Translations under genes and position numbers: made by a program
Assembly: GCA_945643635.1 (NCBI GenBank)
Contig: CALZFC010000035.1
Coordinates: 1,623,501-1,687,500 of the forward strand
Direction of reading: 5' to 3'
From: Allodiplogaster sudhausi
Lineage: Eukaryota; Nematoda; Chromadorea; Rhabditida; Diplogasteridae
DNA: 64,000 bases
The notes under the pieces: generated by a model
The model's database searches: none
Told to the model about the DNA's origin: nothing
The model's input: only the letters and a program-made list of their open reading frames with translations
In this document: positions 25,030 to 36,290 of the stretch, piece after piece
How positions within the stretch are numbered: the first letter of the stretch is position 1
Layout of the letters: every line of letters starts with the position of its first letter

Positions 25030-27368
25030 TATAAGCGGAAGAGAGAGTGCAAATACTTGAGAATCAGAGAAATCTTAACATTGCATACTTGAAGGAGGAC
25101 AACACAACCACCAACGCCGCCAAGGAACGACATCGAGTACTTTGAGCAGCCAACGGTCCGTGGATTAGATATTTCCTCGTTTTTCTACAATTTAATAAAA
25201 ATTTGCCAAGCGGATACTGTAGCACCAAAATAAAAGTGAGCTTTTGAACAGCGTTCGCCACTGCCTCAACACGACATCTTGAGCTTCAGCTGCGCGGGAA
25301 TGGCGAACGGGCTGTACTCGGATGCGCCCTGCCAGCCTCGTTACTATCAGTGTAGTGGGGGTGTGAAATACGAGCAGAGGTCAGTTTCTTTAAATATGTA
25401 GAAAATATCACCCATTTTAGAGAGAGAGGGACAGAGAAAAAGGCGAGAGAGAGAGTGAAGAGAGAGAGAAGAGAGCATGAGAATGAGCAAGAGAGAAGAG
25501 GGCGAAGAAATTGAGAAGAATGAAGTTGATTAAGGTTAGCGAGTACTGAGAAACAGAATATCTGACGATATGCTCTGATAACCGATAAGCTTTTCCCTCA
25601 TTCTGTTATCAGCTGCAATAACGACATGGTCTTCAACGAACGACGCCAGGCGTGCGACTACAGCGACTCGTGCCGGAAGTAAAATAAATGTTTTATTGTT
25701 CTAATAAGATATTACTATTCCTGAGTGCTCCTGAAAAACAATAGGAAAAGTGGAATTATTACTTTTCTTAATATTTAGTTCTCTCGCCGGTGACGAGCAA
25801 CCATTGCCAACGGCTTTAAACAGCGGACACCGTTCGTCTTGTTTTTTTTTCATAAAAAAATTTGAGACTCTGATATTTTTTAATATAAAATATTATAAAA
25901 CCATTAACAACAAAACAAACTTAAATCGACAAATCTCAAAATGAGCACGAAAATCAACCATAATAAATTAGAATTTTCCTGACTATTTTTATCGCGTCCC
26001 TCTTAAAAAACACGCTCTCTCGCTCTTGTATCAGGCAAAACGCGCGAATTCAAAAAGGAGTTTCTTGGTTCCTTTAAGACCGGCCCGCCTCTCAGCAGTC
26101 GCGCGACACCTTCTGCCTCGACAAGCTGGACGGCTACTACGGCAGTGGCTGCCAGAACTTTTTCTACTCTTGCACATCGCGCAACACGAACAAAGTTGGA
26201 AAATTAATAATAAATAAATAAATAAATAAAATTGGCGGGAAGTAAAAATTATATGAAATTTATACTCCCTCTCACGATCAGATGGACTGCTCGCTCGGCC
26301 TCTTCTACGATCCGGTGCAGCAACGATGCGATCAGCGTGCGCGAGTTGCGGCGTGCGGAAGACGCGTTGCAGCGTTCGCGACCAGTGATATCCTTCCGTT
26401 CGTGTAATATATTAATTTCTATTAATTTTTTTGCCATTTAAAAAGATAAATTTAGTCCTCAAAACAAGCAAAATAAGAGAAAAAACTCTCTTTCAGACTT
26501 CCAAAATATAGTAACCTTTTTTCGCTCTCATACATTCTTGCCCAAATATAAGCTCTCATGAGCTCTCTATGTTCTTCAGGCCCTCAAGTGCTGAAGCCCC
26601 CTCGGGCACCATCTGCTCGGGCAAGCATGACGGACTCTACGCGTTCGCCGCGTGCTCTCAGTGCGTATCATTTTAATTAGTTACATACATACATATCTTA
26701 ATTAATCAAAACAATAAAAGTGGTTTAGCAGTGGAAATAATTTGCTACTCTAATAATTATTCTTTTATTGATAGCCGTATGTTCTTAATTGGTCGATCTT
26801 AAAATTTTTATGAATCTTAATTGACCAAAATTTCAGATTTAATTGACCAACAAAATTCAGACGCTTCATCCAGTGCAGCAACGGCGTCGCGCGTCCGAGG
26901 GACTGCCGCTTCGGCCTCTACTACAACATGGCCAATGGCCTCTGCGATAGCCGTGACCACATCGACGCATGCAACACTGGAAAGTGGGTTTGAAGAAAAC
27001 TGGGTTTTAAGAAAACTGGGTTTTAGTGAAACCAAGTGAAACCAATACAGATTGAAAAAGATGTTGAGAGCAAAAAAGAAGAGGACGAATAAATTTTCTT
27101 TTGAAAAAAAAGAAACAAACAAAAGTAATTAATATGTGAAAAAAGCTTCCAAAAACTAATGTCCACTCAATATATTTTCCCCAGTGATTTCGATCGTCGA
27201 ACACCGCAGCCGACTCGTCGGCAGGAGCAGCGGCCTTCTTCTGCGTCGTGCAGCGGCCTCCGCGACGGCGTCTACGCTCAAGGCTGCTCGAATGTCTACT
27301 TGAGCTGTGCGGCGGGATATGGCACTCAGGTAAGGGAAAGAGAGAGAGAGAGCGGGAGAGAGAGTGAA

Positions 27369-27408
<40 letters not shown>

Positions 27409-28449
27409 CGAGAGGGAAATAGAAGGATACCGAGAGGAAAGAGACAGAGAAAGAGAAAAAGGGAGAGAGAAAAAACAGAAAGAGATAGAAAGAGAAAGAT
27501 AAAGAGAATGAGAAGAAGAGAGAAAGGGGAATGAGAAATGGAAAAGTTAGAGAAATAGAAAGAGAATAAGAAAGAAAAAGATAAAGACAAAGAGAATACA
27601 CAAAAAGAGAAAGAGAAAAAACAAACCGAAAGATAAGGGAAAAGAAATAGTTGTTGAAGAAGGCAGTGAGAGAGAATCGACAGCAGTGATTACAAGAGTT
27701 GTCAAAACAAAATGTTGTACGTATCAAGATGACGTGCCCGAGCCATCTCCGCTTCTCTGCCGCCTCGAGAGCATGCGACGCACCGGCCAATGTTGCCGAG
27801 TGTGGCGGGTCGCCGCTCAGAAACAACAATGACGAATAGTGAGCCGAGACTTTGACAGGATACAATTATCCCTTTTTAAAATTTAACTTGTTTTTTTATT
27901 ATGTTTTCGATAAAAAGAGAAACAGAGTAATTCCACGGTTTTACAGCAACACAAACTACCCGACTCCCTCGCCAGCTCGCGACTCGTCCTTTTGCCGCGC
28001 ACGTAGCGATGGCGCCTACGGCAACGGCTGCTCCAAAGAGTTCGTCGTACCGAGATTTCGTCATCATTTTTTTTGTCGCACGTCACTGAAAGCATTGCTA
28101 TCAAGCGGACATAATAAATAATATACAATAATAATAATAATAAAATGACCTCAGTTATACCATCTGCAATAATAACGTCGCCAACACGCTTTCATGCCCT
28201 AGCCATCTCGTCTACTCGCAGGCTAGCCATTTATTATATTTATTTTAAAAAATAAAAAAAATTATGATGCAATAGTTTGAAGAAGATGTAAAAGGGCTCG
28301 CCCGATTGCATGAAAAATAAACAAAATAATATAAAATAAAAAAGTCTAAAAATTGACAGGAGCGCGGCACATGCGAGTACCGCGAGAGCGTCGCAGCGTG
28401 CGGAGGCCGCGCGCCACCCCCGACCGCGCAGCCGACTCCGCTCTACTAA
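23823..28449 (+). CDS. Gene A: secreted protein with six chitin-binding CBM14 domains, 511 aa, 16 exons
   Basis: Exons: 23823-23871, 24131-24257, 24435-24545, 25095-25155, 25252-25379, 25613-25678, 25779-25831, 26079-26194, 26282-26397, 26580-26660, 26861-26983, 27185-27329, 27729-27838, 27947-28039, 28155-28221, 28360-28449; all phases join and the frame ends in TAA. Exon 1 encodes a signal peptide (MLHIVAILAVAAAFTNG). The rest is six peritrophin-A type domains separated by Pro/Gln-rich linkers. Domains begin with patterns like FDCTGRRDGYF, FSCAGMANGLYS and FCLDKLDGYYGSGC and each carries the spaced Cys and aromatic residues of CBM14. This family binds chitin outside the cell; in Caenorhabditis related multi-CBM14 proteins (CBD-1, CPG-1/2) build the eggshell. 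Order matches gene F except that the domain equivalent to F's sixth is missing. The intron after exon 15 starts with GC. Reading through the exon 3 donor instead gives a one-domain protein ending at 24558. Confidence 0.85.
24634..24680. repeat. (AT)n microsatellite in gene A intron
   Basis: A run of about 23 AT dinucleotides lies in the intron after exon 3 of gene A. Confidence 0.9.
24940..25030. repeat. GA microsatellite in gene A intron
   Basis: A purine tract of GA and GAGAGACA-type units lies in the same intron of gene A, just upstream of its fourth exon. A second, longer purine tract occupies 27331-27620 in the intron before the fifth domain's second half. Confidence 0.85.
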
Positions 28450-30105
28450 TCGGAACCAATCGCCGACCCCTTCCCATCGATCAATCCCCCCCCCTCCAAA
28501 GATGTGCAGCATTATTTCATCAATGATCATTACATCATCAAAGCCGATGATTCGGGCTCCATATTCTTGACAACTTATTCTTCCCTTATTACCGTGAAGA
28601 ATTACTCTCCAATTTACAATTACTTCTGTTCGATATTGCAATCCATATTTGTGTAAATATTTCGATTCTTAAATTGTGCTCTAACTATTTGATATCTTTG
28701 TGCTACATTTTTGAGAGGCTGAAAATTGTTCGCCGTGCTTAGGCAACATACATACATACATGACATTTTCAAACTCAAGACTCACGGATGGCGAGACTGA
28801 TAATTATAAGACGCAAAATATATGAATGAGTAATACATGATATCCATATGGATACACAGTTGCAATGTCGGTGATTCATCCAGACTGCCAAAGATGGAGA
28901 GGAATAGTAGAAGAGGTATTGCCGCCAGCTATAAAGATGATTCTGTGAATTTGTCCGGATTGAGCTTGCAAAAGCATCAGCAAAAATTCAATTTACTTAA
29001 CTAAAAGTTAAAGGAGTAACTTGCATCTGAAAAGAATCGTCTGATCATGAGGGAATATTAGTGATTTATACAGAACTTTAAATTTAACATTAGTCCCCTG
29101 ACCAAATTACGGCCAAATCGGTTTGCCGAACACATCATGACCGGCGAGCGTGAAATATGGTCGCCTGGCCGTAAAATATATGCCAGCATATTCATGATTC
29201 ACCAAACGGATACAAACCGCTAATTGAATTTGCCTATTCAAACGCATGTTTTAAGAGAAAAGGTTTCGAACCAAGGATCTTGGCAAATTGCCAGGATCAC
29301 GTTGCTAAAATGTACCGCACTATGTGATCGGCCATTTCGTGCTAGGAGTTTCCGAGCTTAAGCTTCCTTTAATGTAATTAAGAAGCAATGTGTGAAAATA
29401 CACAGCTTATTTTATATAACCTCTAGGAGGAGAACAAAAATTTTATTCTTAAAAAAAAAAGAAGTTATTTTAAGAGATATTATTGGAACTTTTGGCGTGT
29501 GTGTGTGCTATTTACATATGTTCGTCTTGTGGACAAGTTATAATGGAATATCCGCGAAAAGCGACAGCTGATCAAGTATGTATGTATGTCTACTTCAGCT
29601 ATTCGATATTCTGTTTATTACAAGTATGTAATAATGAGTGTTCCAATAAAACGATGAATCCCAATCGAATCGGTGACTAACAACTGGCGGTGAATGGTTT
29701 TTATTAGTCAAAAGAAGGCAACTCTCGAGTCAAAGATCAGCTGAGAAGTGTATACTGAAACCGAGAAAACTCTGTGAACGAATCATGCAGGCAGAGATAG
29801 AGAGCAATAAAAAAGAGGTGAAGTAATGCCGTCTCCCGAGGCAGTGCTAAAAGTATGATGAGTCACGGATACAGAGTGAGAGAAATGCGAAACAATGAGA
29901 GTGAGAGAGAGAAAGGATGACTCTTAAAGGTTGTCAGAAACAAAGAAACAGAATGAAAGGGCAGAAAATATGACTGTGCTTGGTTCGGAGCGCGTGCGCT
30001 TATGGTTAGTCAGTGCATAAGAACCCGTGATAGGGCTGCTTCGATAAATGGAATCGAAGCTTCTCTTGTTTTTATTTTTCATTCCAGGGCGAGAAACCGA
30101 GTGGG
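28450..30105. repeat. Intergenic DNA with repeat copy R2
   Basis: After the stop of gene A the DNA is AT-rich and noncoding. From about 28680 it resembles the region upstream of gene A (22720 onward), and 29505-30050 is the full R2 copy of the conserved upstream unit. R2 ends at 'cataagaacccgtgatagggctgc', about 80 bp before the ATG of copy B. Confidence 0.65.
30088..30105 (+). promoter_or_regulatory. Conserved 5' leader after a splice acceptor, copy B
   Basis: A consensus acceptor (TTTTTCATTCCAG) is followed by 'ggcgagaaaccgagtggg' and then the ATG. Gene F has the same acceptor and leader start at 43230 (TTCCAG then ggcgagaaaccgag). A splice acceptor directly before a short leader and ATG is what a spliced-leader trans-splice site looks like in nematodes, though a cis-spliced noncoding first exon is equally possible. 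Confidence 0.5.
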
Positions 30106-32569
30106 ATGGAGGCACGCCTCGTAGCTCTCCTCGCCGTCGTAGCTGCAGTAGCGCAAGGTAAGGAAAGTGTATTTTCAAACAGCCTAAGGTTAGAAAGAAT
30201 CAGAGAAATCCGTGTGAGAAGAGGGAGAGAGAATAGAGAGAGGGAGAGAGAGAGAGAGTGAGAGAGAGAGAGGGAGAGAGAATAAAATGTTTTATTTAAT
30301 AAAATAAAAACAAAAGAGGCTCAAAAGGCTCAAATGACAATTTCACAACTTCACAATCAAATACCAGACGGTGCCGCCTTCGCCGCTAACCGCCGCACCA
30401 CGCGGCCCCCACATCCCGCTGACTTCGACTGCTCCGGCAAGCGCGACGGCTACTACGCGGAGAGGAAGTGCTCCGATCAGTCAGTATTTCATAGATAGTA
30501 AAATGAAAAAATTGGTAATATATAAATCTTTAAATAATTTTATTTTAAAAAGGAGACAATTGAGCCAATCCACTGCAGCGTCTGGGAGTGCTCTAACGGC
30601 CGCGCAACGTACCTCTCGTGTCCGGCGTCATGTGGTAGGTGATTCATAGTGTCTCATTTCAAAGGTACCGTATGAATAGAAAAACCACGGACTCATGAAG
30701 ATTTTTTATTAAAGGTAGTATCCGACGAAAAATTATCACTTCTTTTAAGGTCCCATATGATCAAGTTTTGCATTTAAAAAAATCACCTTATTAAAATCGG
30801 GAATTTATGTAGCTAGAAATTTGCATTTTTATCAAAAAGGTAGAAAATGTCTCTGTCGATGAGCCCGGTGCGTCTTGAAATCATGCAAGGAGTGCTAACG
30901 GGTGGGAACAAGACGGAATCCCTGCCCGTCCTGCATACTTACCAGGGAACTACCAGAAACCCTAAATTCCAAAAATTCAGACATTTTGCATATGGATAGA
31001 GCATTACATTGGATGGTTCGGAATGAAATAAATAATTAGGACCCGAATCCCCCTAGAAAACTTTTTAAACCCATTTAAAGATGCCTGAAAATGTCGTGTT
31101 ATCTGTAATGTGCCATGTTAAAAAACGTTCCAACGATTAAAACGTGAAAGGTTGGCGCTGTTGGTAGCGCTTCCGCCTTCAATTTTTCTATCGCAAGTTC
31201 AATCCCCATTGGGGCCAAACTCTTTTGCAAATTTTATATAAGGTTTTTGAAGTATATAAGGTTGAACTTTTCTATACTTTCTATTTGAATACGAACTTTG
31301 TGAAGTGCAAGTATCAACTTAAAAAAATTGCTTTGTTTGTGTGTCTACAGGGTAGGCTGACGGAGTTATAGTCCAATGCCTTTTCGTTTACTTTCCGATC
31401 CGATGGGACCAAGACCATCATTTAAGCGCTTTAAAAAAAGTAATTATTACTTTCGGTCAATGATCCATGATCGGAAAAAAGATAAAATGAAAAGCTATGA
31501 AAAGCTATGAAAGGCTATAAAAGCTATGAAAAGCTATGAAAAGCTACCGTTCTATGGCTATACAGACTCTGTGAAGTGCGAGGATCCAAATAAAAATATT
31601 TGTTTTGGACCGTATGTACATATGTATGTGTATGTATCAGCGTACCCAGCGGTGTGTGTGTAGCGACAACTCTCCTTATTTTCTTTTCGCCACGGAATGG
31701 TGCGTGTCAGGGTCTGTTCATTCGCAGAACCGTTTTGATCCGCATTCCAGACGGCAGAGAGCGGGAATGCACGATTGCGGAAGTCATTGGCACGCACATT
31801 CGCGCACATGCATACAGCCCAAAACAAATGTTTTATTTTGATCCTCGCACTTCACAAAGTATTCAAATAGATAACCATAGAAAGTACATATAATATCTCA
31901 TGGACCTCAAAAACCTTTTATAAAAGTAGCAAAACAATTTCGCCCGTTGGGGCATTGAACTAGCCAACCAAAAATTGTAGCCGGAAGCGCTACCCACTGC
32001 GCCAGTTTTTCATATTTTAAGCGTTCGAACATTTGTTAACGTGGTAACTCGCAGATAAAACGAGATTTTCACTCACCTTTAAATGGGTTTAAAAGGATTT
32101 CTAGAGGGATTCGGGTCCTAATTTTTTCATTCCGAATCATCCAATGTGATACTCTTTCCATATGCAAAATATCAGAATTTTTGGAATTTAGGGTTTCTGG
32201 TAGTTCCCTGGTTAGCACCCCATGTTCACCCGGGATGAGAGATGCAGACGTTAGAGAAAAGCGAGATAAGGAAAGAACTTGAGAGAGGTTTGATTCTTAC
32301 ATTTTTCAAATTAGAAATTTTGTAGCGGTCCCTAAATCACCGTACTTCCAGTTGGAAGTTTTGCAATATTTGAAACGTAGTTGTATCGCAAATGGTTTTC
32401 TTTCGTCGGCTACACCTTTTATGGACAACATATATTGAAAATAATTCAATAGTAAGTACATATATTTTAATATAAATTAAATACACTTATATACATAGTT
32501 CAGGTGCCCGATTGGTCTATACTTTAAAGACCGCTCGAAGGTGTGCGATTTCTCCACGAACTGTAATAA
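30106..32569 (+). CDS. Copy B: one-domain CBM14 gene interrupted by a foldback element
   Basis: Exon 1 (30106-30157) encodes a signal peptide (MEARLVALLAVVAAVAQ) nearly identical to that of gene F and the same length. Exon 2 (30368-30479) starts the CBM14 domain (DFDCSGKRDGYYAERKC). Exon 3 begins at 30579 (VWECSNGRATYLSCP). The end of the domain (CPIGLYFKDRSKVCDF) resumes at 32514 and stops near 32569. The paralogous exon in gene F is continuous at this point, so the 1.9 kb between is an insertion. If the obvious donor (GTAGGT at 30635) is used the frame breaks. Using a poor donor inside the domain (at TCTC/GTGTCC or AC/GTACCT) would restore it. The gene may therefore be a pseudogene, or a rare intron made from an insertion. 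Confidence 0.55.
31150..31220 (+). other. tRNA-like sequence in left arm of the foldback element
   Basis: The stretch has an A-box-like segment (ggcgctgttggtagcgct) and, about 30 bases later, a B-box-like segment (aagttcaatccc). The acceptor and anticodon stems do not pair well, so this is tRNA-derived rather than a working tRNA. A diverged inverted partner lies in the right arm. Confidence 0.5.
31488..31555. repeat. Short tandem repeat 'gaaaagctat'
   Basis: Six imperfect copies of a 9-10 bp unit (aaaagctatg) lie in the central part of the foldback element. Confidence 0.7.
31945..32015 (-). other. tRNA-like sequence in right arm of the foldback element
   Basis: On the minus strand 'ctggcgcagtgggtagcgct' closely follows the A-box pattern TGGCNNAGTGG, and 'tagttcaatgcc' lies in B-box position. 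It is the inverted counterpart of the sequence at 31150-31220. It could act as an internal RNA polymerase III promoter; no full cloverleaf is evident. Confidence 0.5.
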
Positions 32570-32589
32570 CTGAGTCGAAGTAAAGCTTG

Positions 32590-33310
32590 AATGGAAAGAT
32601 ATTGCACCATACCATACTCTTTTCCACTTCTCTTATGCTGATTGTAAACAATTGTTCGCTGCACACTGAACTGCCTGCTTTTAATTCGTCATACTCAATT
32701 TCAAACAGTCCTGGACATACATAGTATTCACAAGGAATATCTATGTAATTATGAATGGTTGATGCTGCTAATGATTTCGTTGCGAAAGGTGTTGCAAGAC
32801 TTCATGAGCACTGCTCATGTTGGAGAGGAAGACTATTTCCGGCAGTGTCTCACATATGCTAGATGTCGTCCACGTCTTATCTTCATATAAAGATGGAACC
32901 AAAGTGTGAAAAGTTTTATAACTTGATTTTCGAGAAAAATATGGAAGGAACCCATCAGCTTGAGAGCAAAACCCTTTTAAAGGATAATTTTGGAACACAA
33001 ATTTTTTTAATTCTTGCTGCTTACGTGTGTGTTGGTCCGTAATTCGCTTTATTCTCTACAGATTCGACCTGAATTTCCGCAAAGGCGAAAGCTCATCAAG
33101 TATGTATTGACGAAATGTTCGGTTGAAAAAAAGATGAATTCTAATCGATTCGGAGACTCACAACTCGCTCTTGATTCAATGATCAACCGAGAAGTGTGTA
33201 CAAAATGGAGAAAACTCACAATCAGTGAGCGAATACAGAAAGGTAGAGACAGAGTTCATGAAGAAAGATGAGTATTGCCGTCGCCCGAGGCTATGGGAAA
33301 AATACGATAA
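32590..33310. repeat. Truncated upstream repeat, copy R3
   Basis: The region 33049-33310 matches the conserved upstream unit but stops before the 'cataag-cccgtgat' segment, and unrelated DNA follows. The left part (32590-32750) resembles 21540-21720. No chitin-binding exon follows; instead a different secreted-protein gene begins at 33875. Confidence 0.6.
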
Positions 33311-33874
33311 TCATACATATGTAAGTCTTGTAGCGTTTCAGGAAAAAAAGATAACAAAGACTGCTTGACTTCCAAAATTGCTTACAAATACTAGTATTAA
33401 TTTGTGCAGGTAGTTTCAAAGAGAGAACAGCTAGTATTAATTTCACTTGCTTGGCGGAGCTAGCTTTTTATGTTCTCTCTCTGTCTGAAGGGCGTCTGTC
33501 TTCTTCTTGAAGTCCGGTTTGGCGACATGAAAAGCGATCTTTCAAATTGATGATAGGAATTGCAGTCTACGAAACTAAGAATCTTATAATAGAGAATCAT
33601 AAATTTGAAGACATTCATTCATTCAACTTACCTTGAAAGCAGAGCGATGTGTTTCTTTTGCCCATTGCTTCCGCGTTTTCTTTGGTAATATTACAATGAG
33701 TCTGTCAAAAAGATGAAGAAAAGGTGGGAAACAGCCAAAGAGGACGCTACATTTTTAGAAACCTCATGATGAATCACCCTTCGTTATCTTTAATGTCTTT
33801 CTTGTGAAAGTTTCATTTAAAGATATGTCTCAAAAAAGTATTATTATGTTCAGGTTTGCAGTCCAAACCAGAAA

Positions 33875-34680
33875 TGTTTGCCTTACACTACATCGTTGCT
33901 GCGTTCTTGATTGCAAACCTGCATATCACCGGCGTCAACTCGAAGTCAACCCTCCTGCAATACGTTCGCTTTTAATATGTTTCACGGAACTCTCAAAGGT
34001 CCTAAGATTTTGTTAGAATAGTATTCTATTAACAGGATGACACGTGTGAAGACATCAAGACCATTTTTCGCAACCGGGATATCATCTGGCAGAAGAAGTT
34101 TGAAGGAAGTGTGACTCTCATCAACGAGATCACCGATAAAAGTAAAACGGTGTGCGTTTTTTTATTCCAATATTAACTTATATATGTATATAATCGTTAT
34201 TTAAGCTAAAAGCCGAACTCTTCTTCATGTCTGTGATAAAATACCTCGGCGATGCAAAAGATGAGGTTTGCTATCAAATTAACACCTTGCTTTTTACATC
34301 GGAGAAGTACTGTCAAAGTAAATAAATTTGCTTCAGGCGCTTGCTAACGCTGAGAAGACAAGCCCAAAGGCAAAGACGCTCGCAGGTAGTCTGGTCCTCG
34401 ATTTCGTCGACATCAAGATGACCTACAATGCCTTCGATATTGAAGTATTCTTGAAGCTGTTTTTCAACGTTTCTTTACAATCGCAAAATATTTCCAGTCG
34501 CTTCAAAATAACTTTTTTTATTTTTAAATCACTTGAGATTGAATTGTTTTCTCTCTCTCGACAATACATATCGCAAAAAGCTGCGCTGACGAGAGCATAG
34601 AGGTGTTGAAATAGGTGGAAAGTGTCCTCGGTCCACTCTACGATTTCGAGAAGCTAGGCAAGGATGATTGCATACATTGA
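33875..34680 (+). CDS. Small secreted protein, 145 aa, 5 exons, family not recognised
   Basis: Exons: 33875-33964, 34036-34149, 34206-34265, 34337-34444, 34615-34680; all junctions are phase 0 and the frame ends in TGA. Exon 1 encodes a signal peptide (MFALHYIVAAFLIANLHITG). The mature part is helical, rich in Lys, Asp and Glu, with only two Cys (one near its start, one at the end). It has no CBM14 pattern. The general look (signal peptide, about 120 helical residues) resembles several nematode secreted-protein families, such as the DUF148/SXP-RAL2 group, but I see no diagnostic motif. It sits between repeat copies R3 and R4 in the chitin-binding array, so it may have been moved in with a duplicated segment. 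An acceptor (GTTCAG at 33853) lies just upstream of the leader. Confidence 0.6.
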
Positions 34681-34889
34681 CGGCGAATGTATTTGAACAC
34701 GTTGGAAGATAAATCTGGAAAAGAGACGCAGATGTTGCGAGATCTTTGATGAGTCCCGCAGTTGCCAGAGAGTATTCACTAGGATATATGTAACGGTAGA
34801 ACACATTGTTCTTCAAGATTTCTTGAAACCCAAAAGTTATTTTACTTTTTTTTTAAGTTATGGAACTTTTTGCTTTGCGTATGTACATA

Positions 34890-35430
34890 CGTTCTTCTTG
34901 TGGACAAACTCCAACTGAATATCCGCAAAAGCAACAGCTCATCAAGTAAATATTGACGATTTCTTCTGTTCAAAGAAAATGATGACGCGAAATCGAATCG
35001 GTGACTAAAAACTGGCTGTGAATGTTTTTAACAGTCAAGAGAAGACAGCTGTCGAGTCCACAATGAACATAGAAGGTTTTTGAAACGAAATTGAGAACAC
35101 TCTGTGAACGAAAAAGTTAGGCATAGAGAGATAGAGAGCATGAAAAAAAGAGATGAAGTAATGCAGTCACTGGAGGCAGTGGGAAAAGTATGATGAGACA
35201 CGGACAGAGCGAGAGAGATAGAGAGATAGAAATGTGAATCATTGAGAGAGAGGGAGATAGAAGGGATGACTCTGAAAGGCTGTTAGAAACAAGAAAGCAT
35301 AAACAACGAACAAAAACTATGACTGTGCCTTCTTTGGAGACTTAGTCATTACATAAGAACCCGTGATTGGGCTGCTTCGCAAATGGAATCAAAGCTTTTC
35401 TTATTTTTTTTTTACTTTAATCTCTTTTTA
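34890..35430. repeat. Conserved upstream repeat, copy R4
   Basis: This copy is full length, with all landmarks of the unit including 'cataagaacccgtgattggg'. It precedes pseudogene C by about 60 bp. Confidence 0.7.
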
Positions 35431-35489
35431 TGCAAATATATTACAGTTGCTCATATTTCCGTTTCTCTAATTTATTCGGATCTTCCAAG

Positions 35490-36290
35490 ATGATCTTGCT
35501 GCATATTTTGGCCACTCTCGCGGTTGCTGTCGCCATCAGAAATAGATATTTGTATTGTATATAACTATTTAATTGCAAATTTTAAATATTAAACCTTATT
35601 TTCTCTATTAGTAACCCCCCCCAACCCCCCATTATTTGAACCACATCTAATAGTACCAACCGTTGATAATGCAATTGAAAAAAAAATATATATATATATA
35701 CATATATAGGCAGGCCTCAAAGGAGGATTTCCATTCGTTACTGGTGAAATTAGCAGTTTTTTTCCTTTTTCTAGCCGAGTACGCGCCCCTTTCTGATCCA
35801 CCGCTCTCTCTCACAATTGTGCTTCCGCCGTCAGGCAAGCCAGACTTCAACTACACCGGCCGACTGGATGGCTACTTTGATGATGGGATCTGTTAGGAGT
35901 GGACAGATTTTCGGGCAGTGAGTGAGACTTCGTCTCACTCACTGCCCCTTTAGCGCTCGCTATAATTCTCTCGTTTTATCGCTTCTTATTCTCGCTCTCT
36001 CTGCGTCATTATTTCTCGTAATAGTTCTCTCTCATTTTCTTTCCCTCAAATCTCTCTACCTCTCTATCTCTATCCCTCTCTTTATCGCTCTCTCACTCTC
36101 TCTCTTTCTCTCTCTCTCTCTCTATCTTTCTCACTCTCTCTCTTATAGCTTCTGGCAGTGCACTGGAGAGTCGGCGACCTATCTCAAGTGCCCTTACAAA
36201 AATTGGGTTTACGATGGACATGGCAGCTGCATCGGTCCTGTAAGATGCTCATTGTGGCTTGACCTGGGCGATGACATTCCAGACGAATAG
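35490..36290 (+). pseudogene. Copy C: decayed one-domain CBM14 gene
   Basis: This is clearly homologous to copy E and to the first three exons of gene A. The signal-peptide exon starts at 35490 (MILLHILATLAVAVA). Compared with E, the exon 1 donor GTATGT has been lost by a small deletion. In exon 2 (from 35775) the first domain Cys is Tyr (FNYTGR), a TAG at 35894-35896 stops the frame, and the exon 2 donor GTAAG is now GACAG. Exon 3 (36149-36290) still reads as CBM14 (FWQCTGESATYLKCP) and ends in a stop. Four independent disabling changes make this a pseudogene with high confidence. Confidence 0.85.

Larger units (their letters stand above)
30711..32420. mobile_element. Foldback-type inverted-repeat element inside copy B
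   Basis: The ends are inverted copies (left 'aaaggtagtatccgacgaaa', right the complement of 'aaaaggtgtagccgacgaaa'). The strongest inverted similarity pairs about 30945-31310 with 31850-32225 and includes 'ccagggaactaccagaaacc' and 'ttaggacccgaatcc' in both arms. A second, nested inverted pair (31566-31612 with 31815-31862, 'gaagtgcgaggatc') lies in the centre. No transposase frame is visible, so it is non-autonomous. It interrupts a CBM14 domain that is continuous in the paralogue. Confidence 0.75.

Noticed and set aside
31150..31220. A functional tRNA gene
   Set aside because: Box-like motifs are present but acceptor and anticodon stems do not pair, and the sequence sits in a repeat with a diverged inverted copy.
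31558..31893. Frames of 78-97 aa in the centre of the foldback element as a transposase
   Set aside because: Too short, overlapping on both strands across a nested inverted repeat, no catalytic motif.
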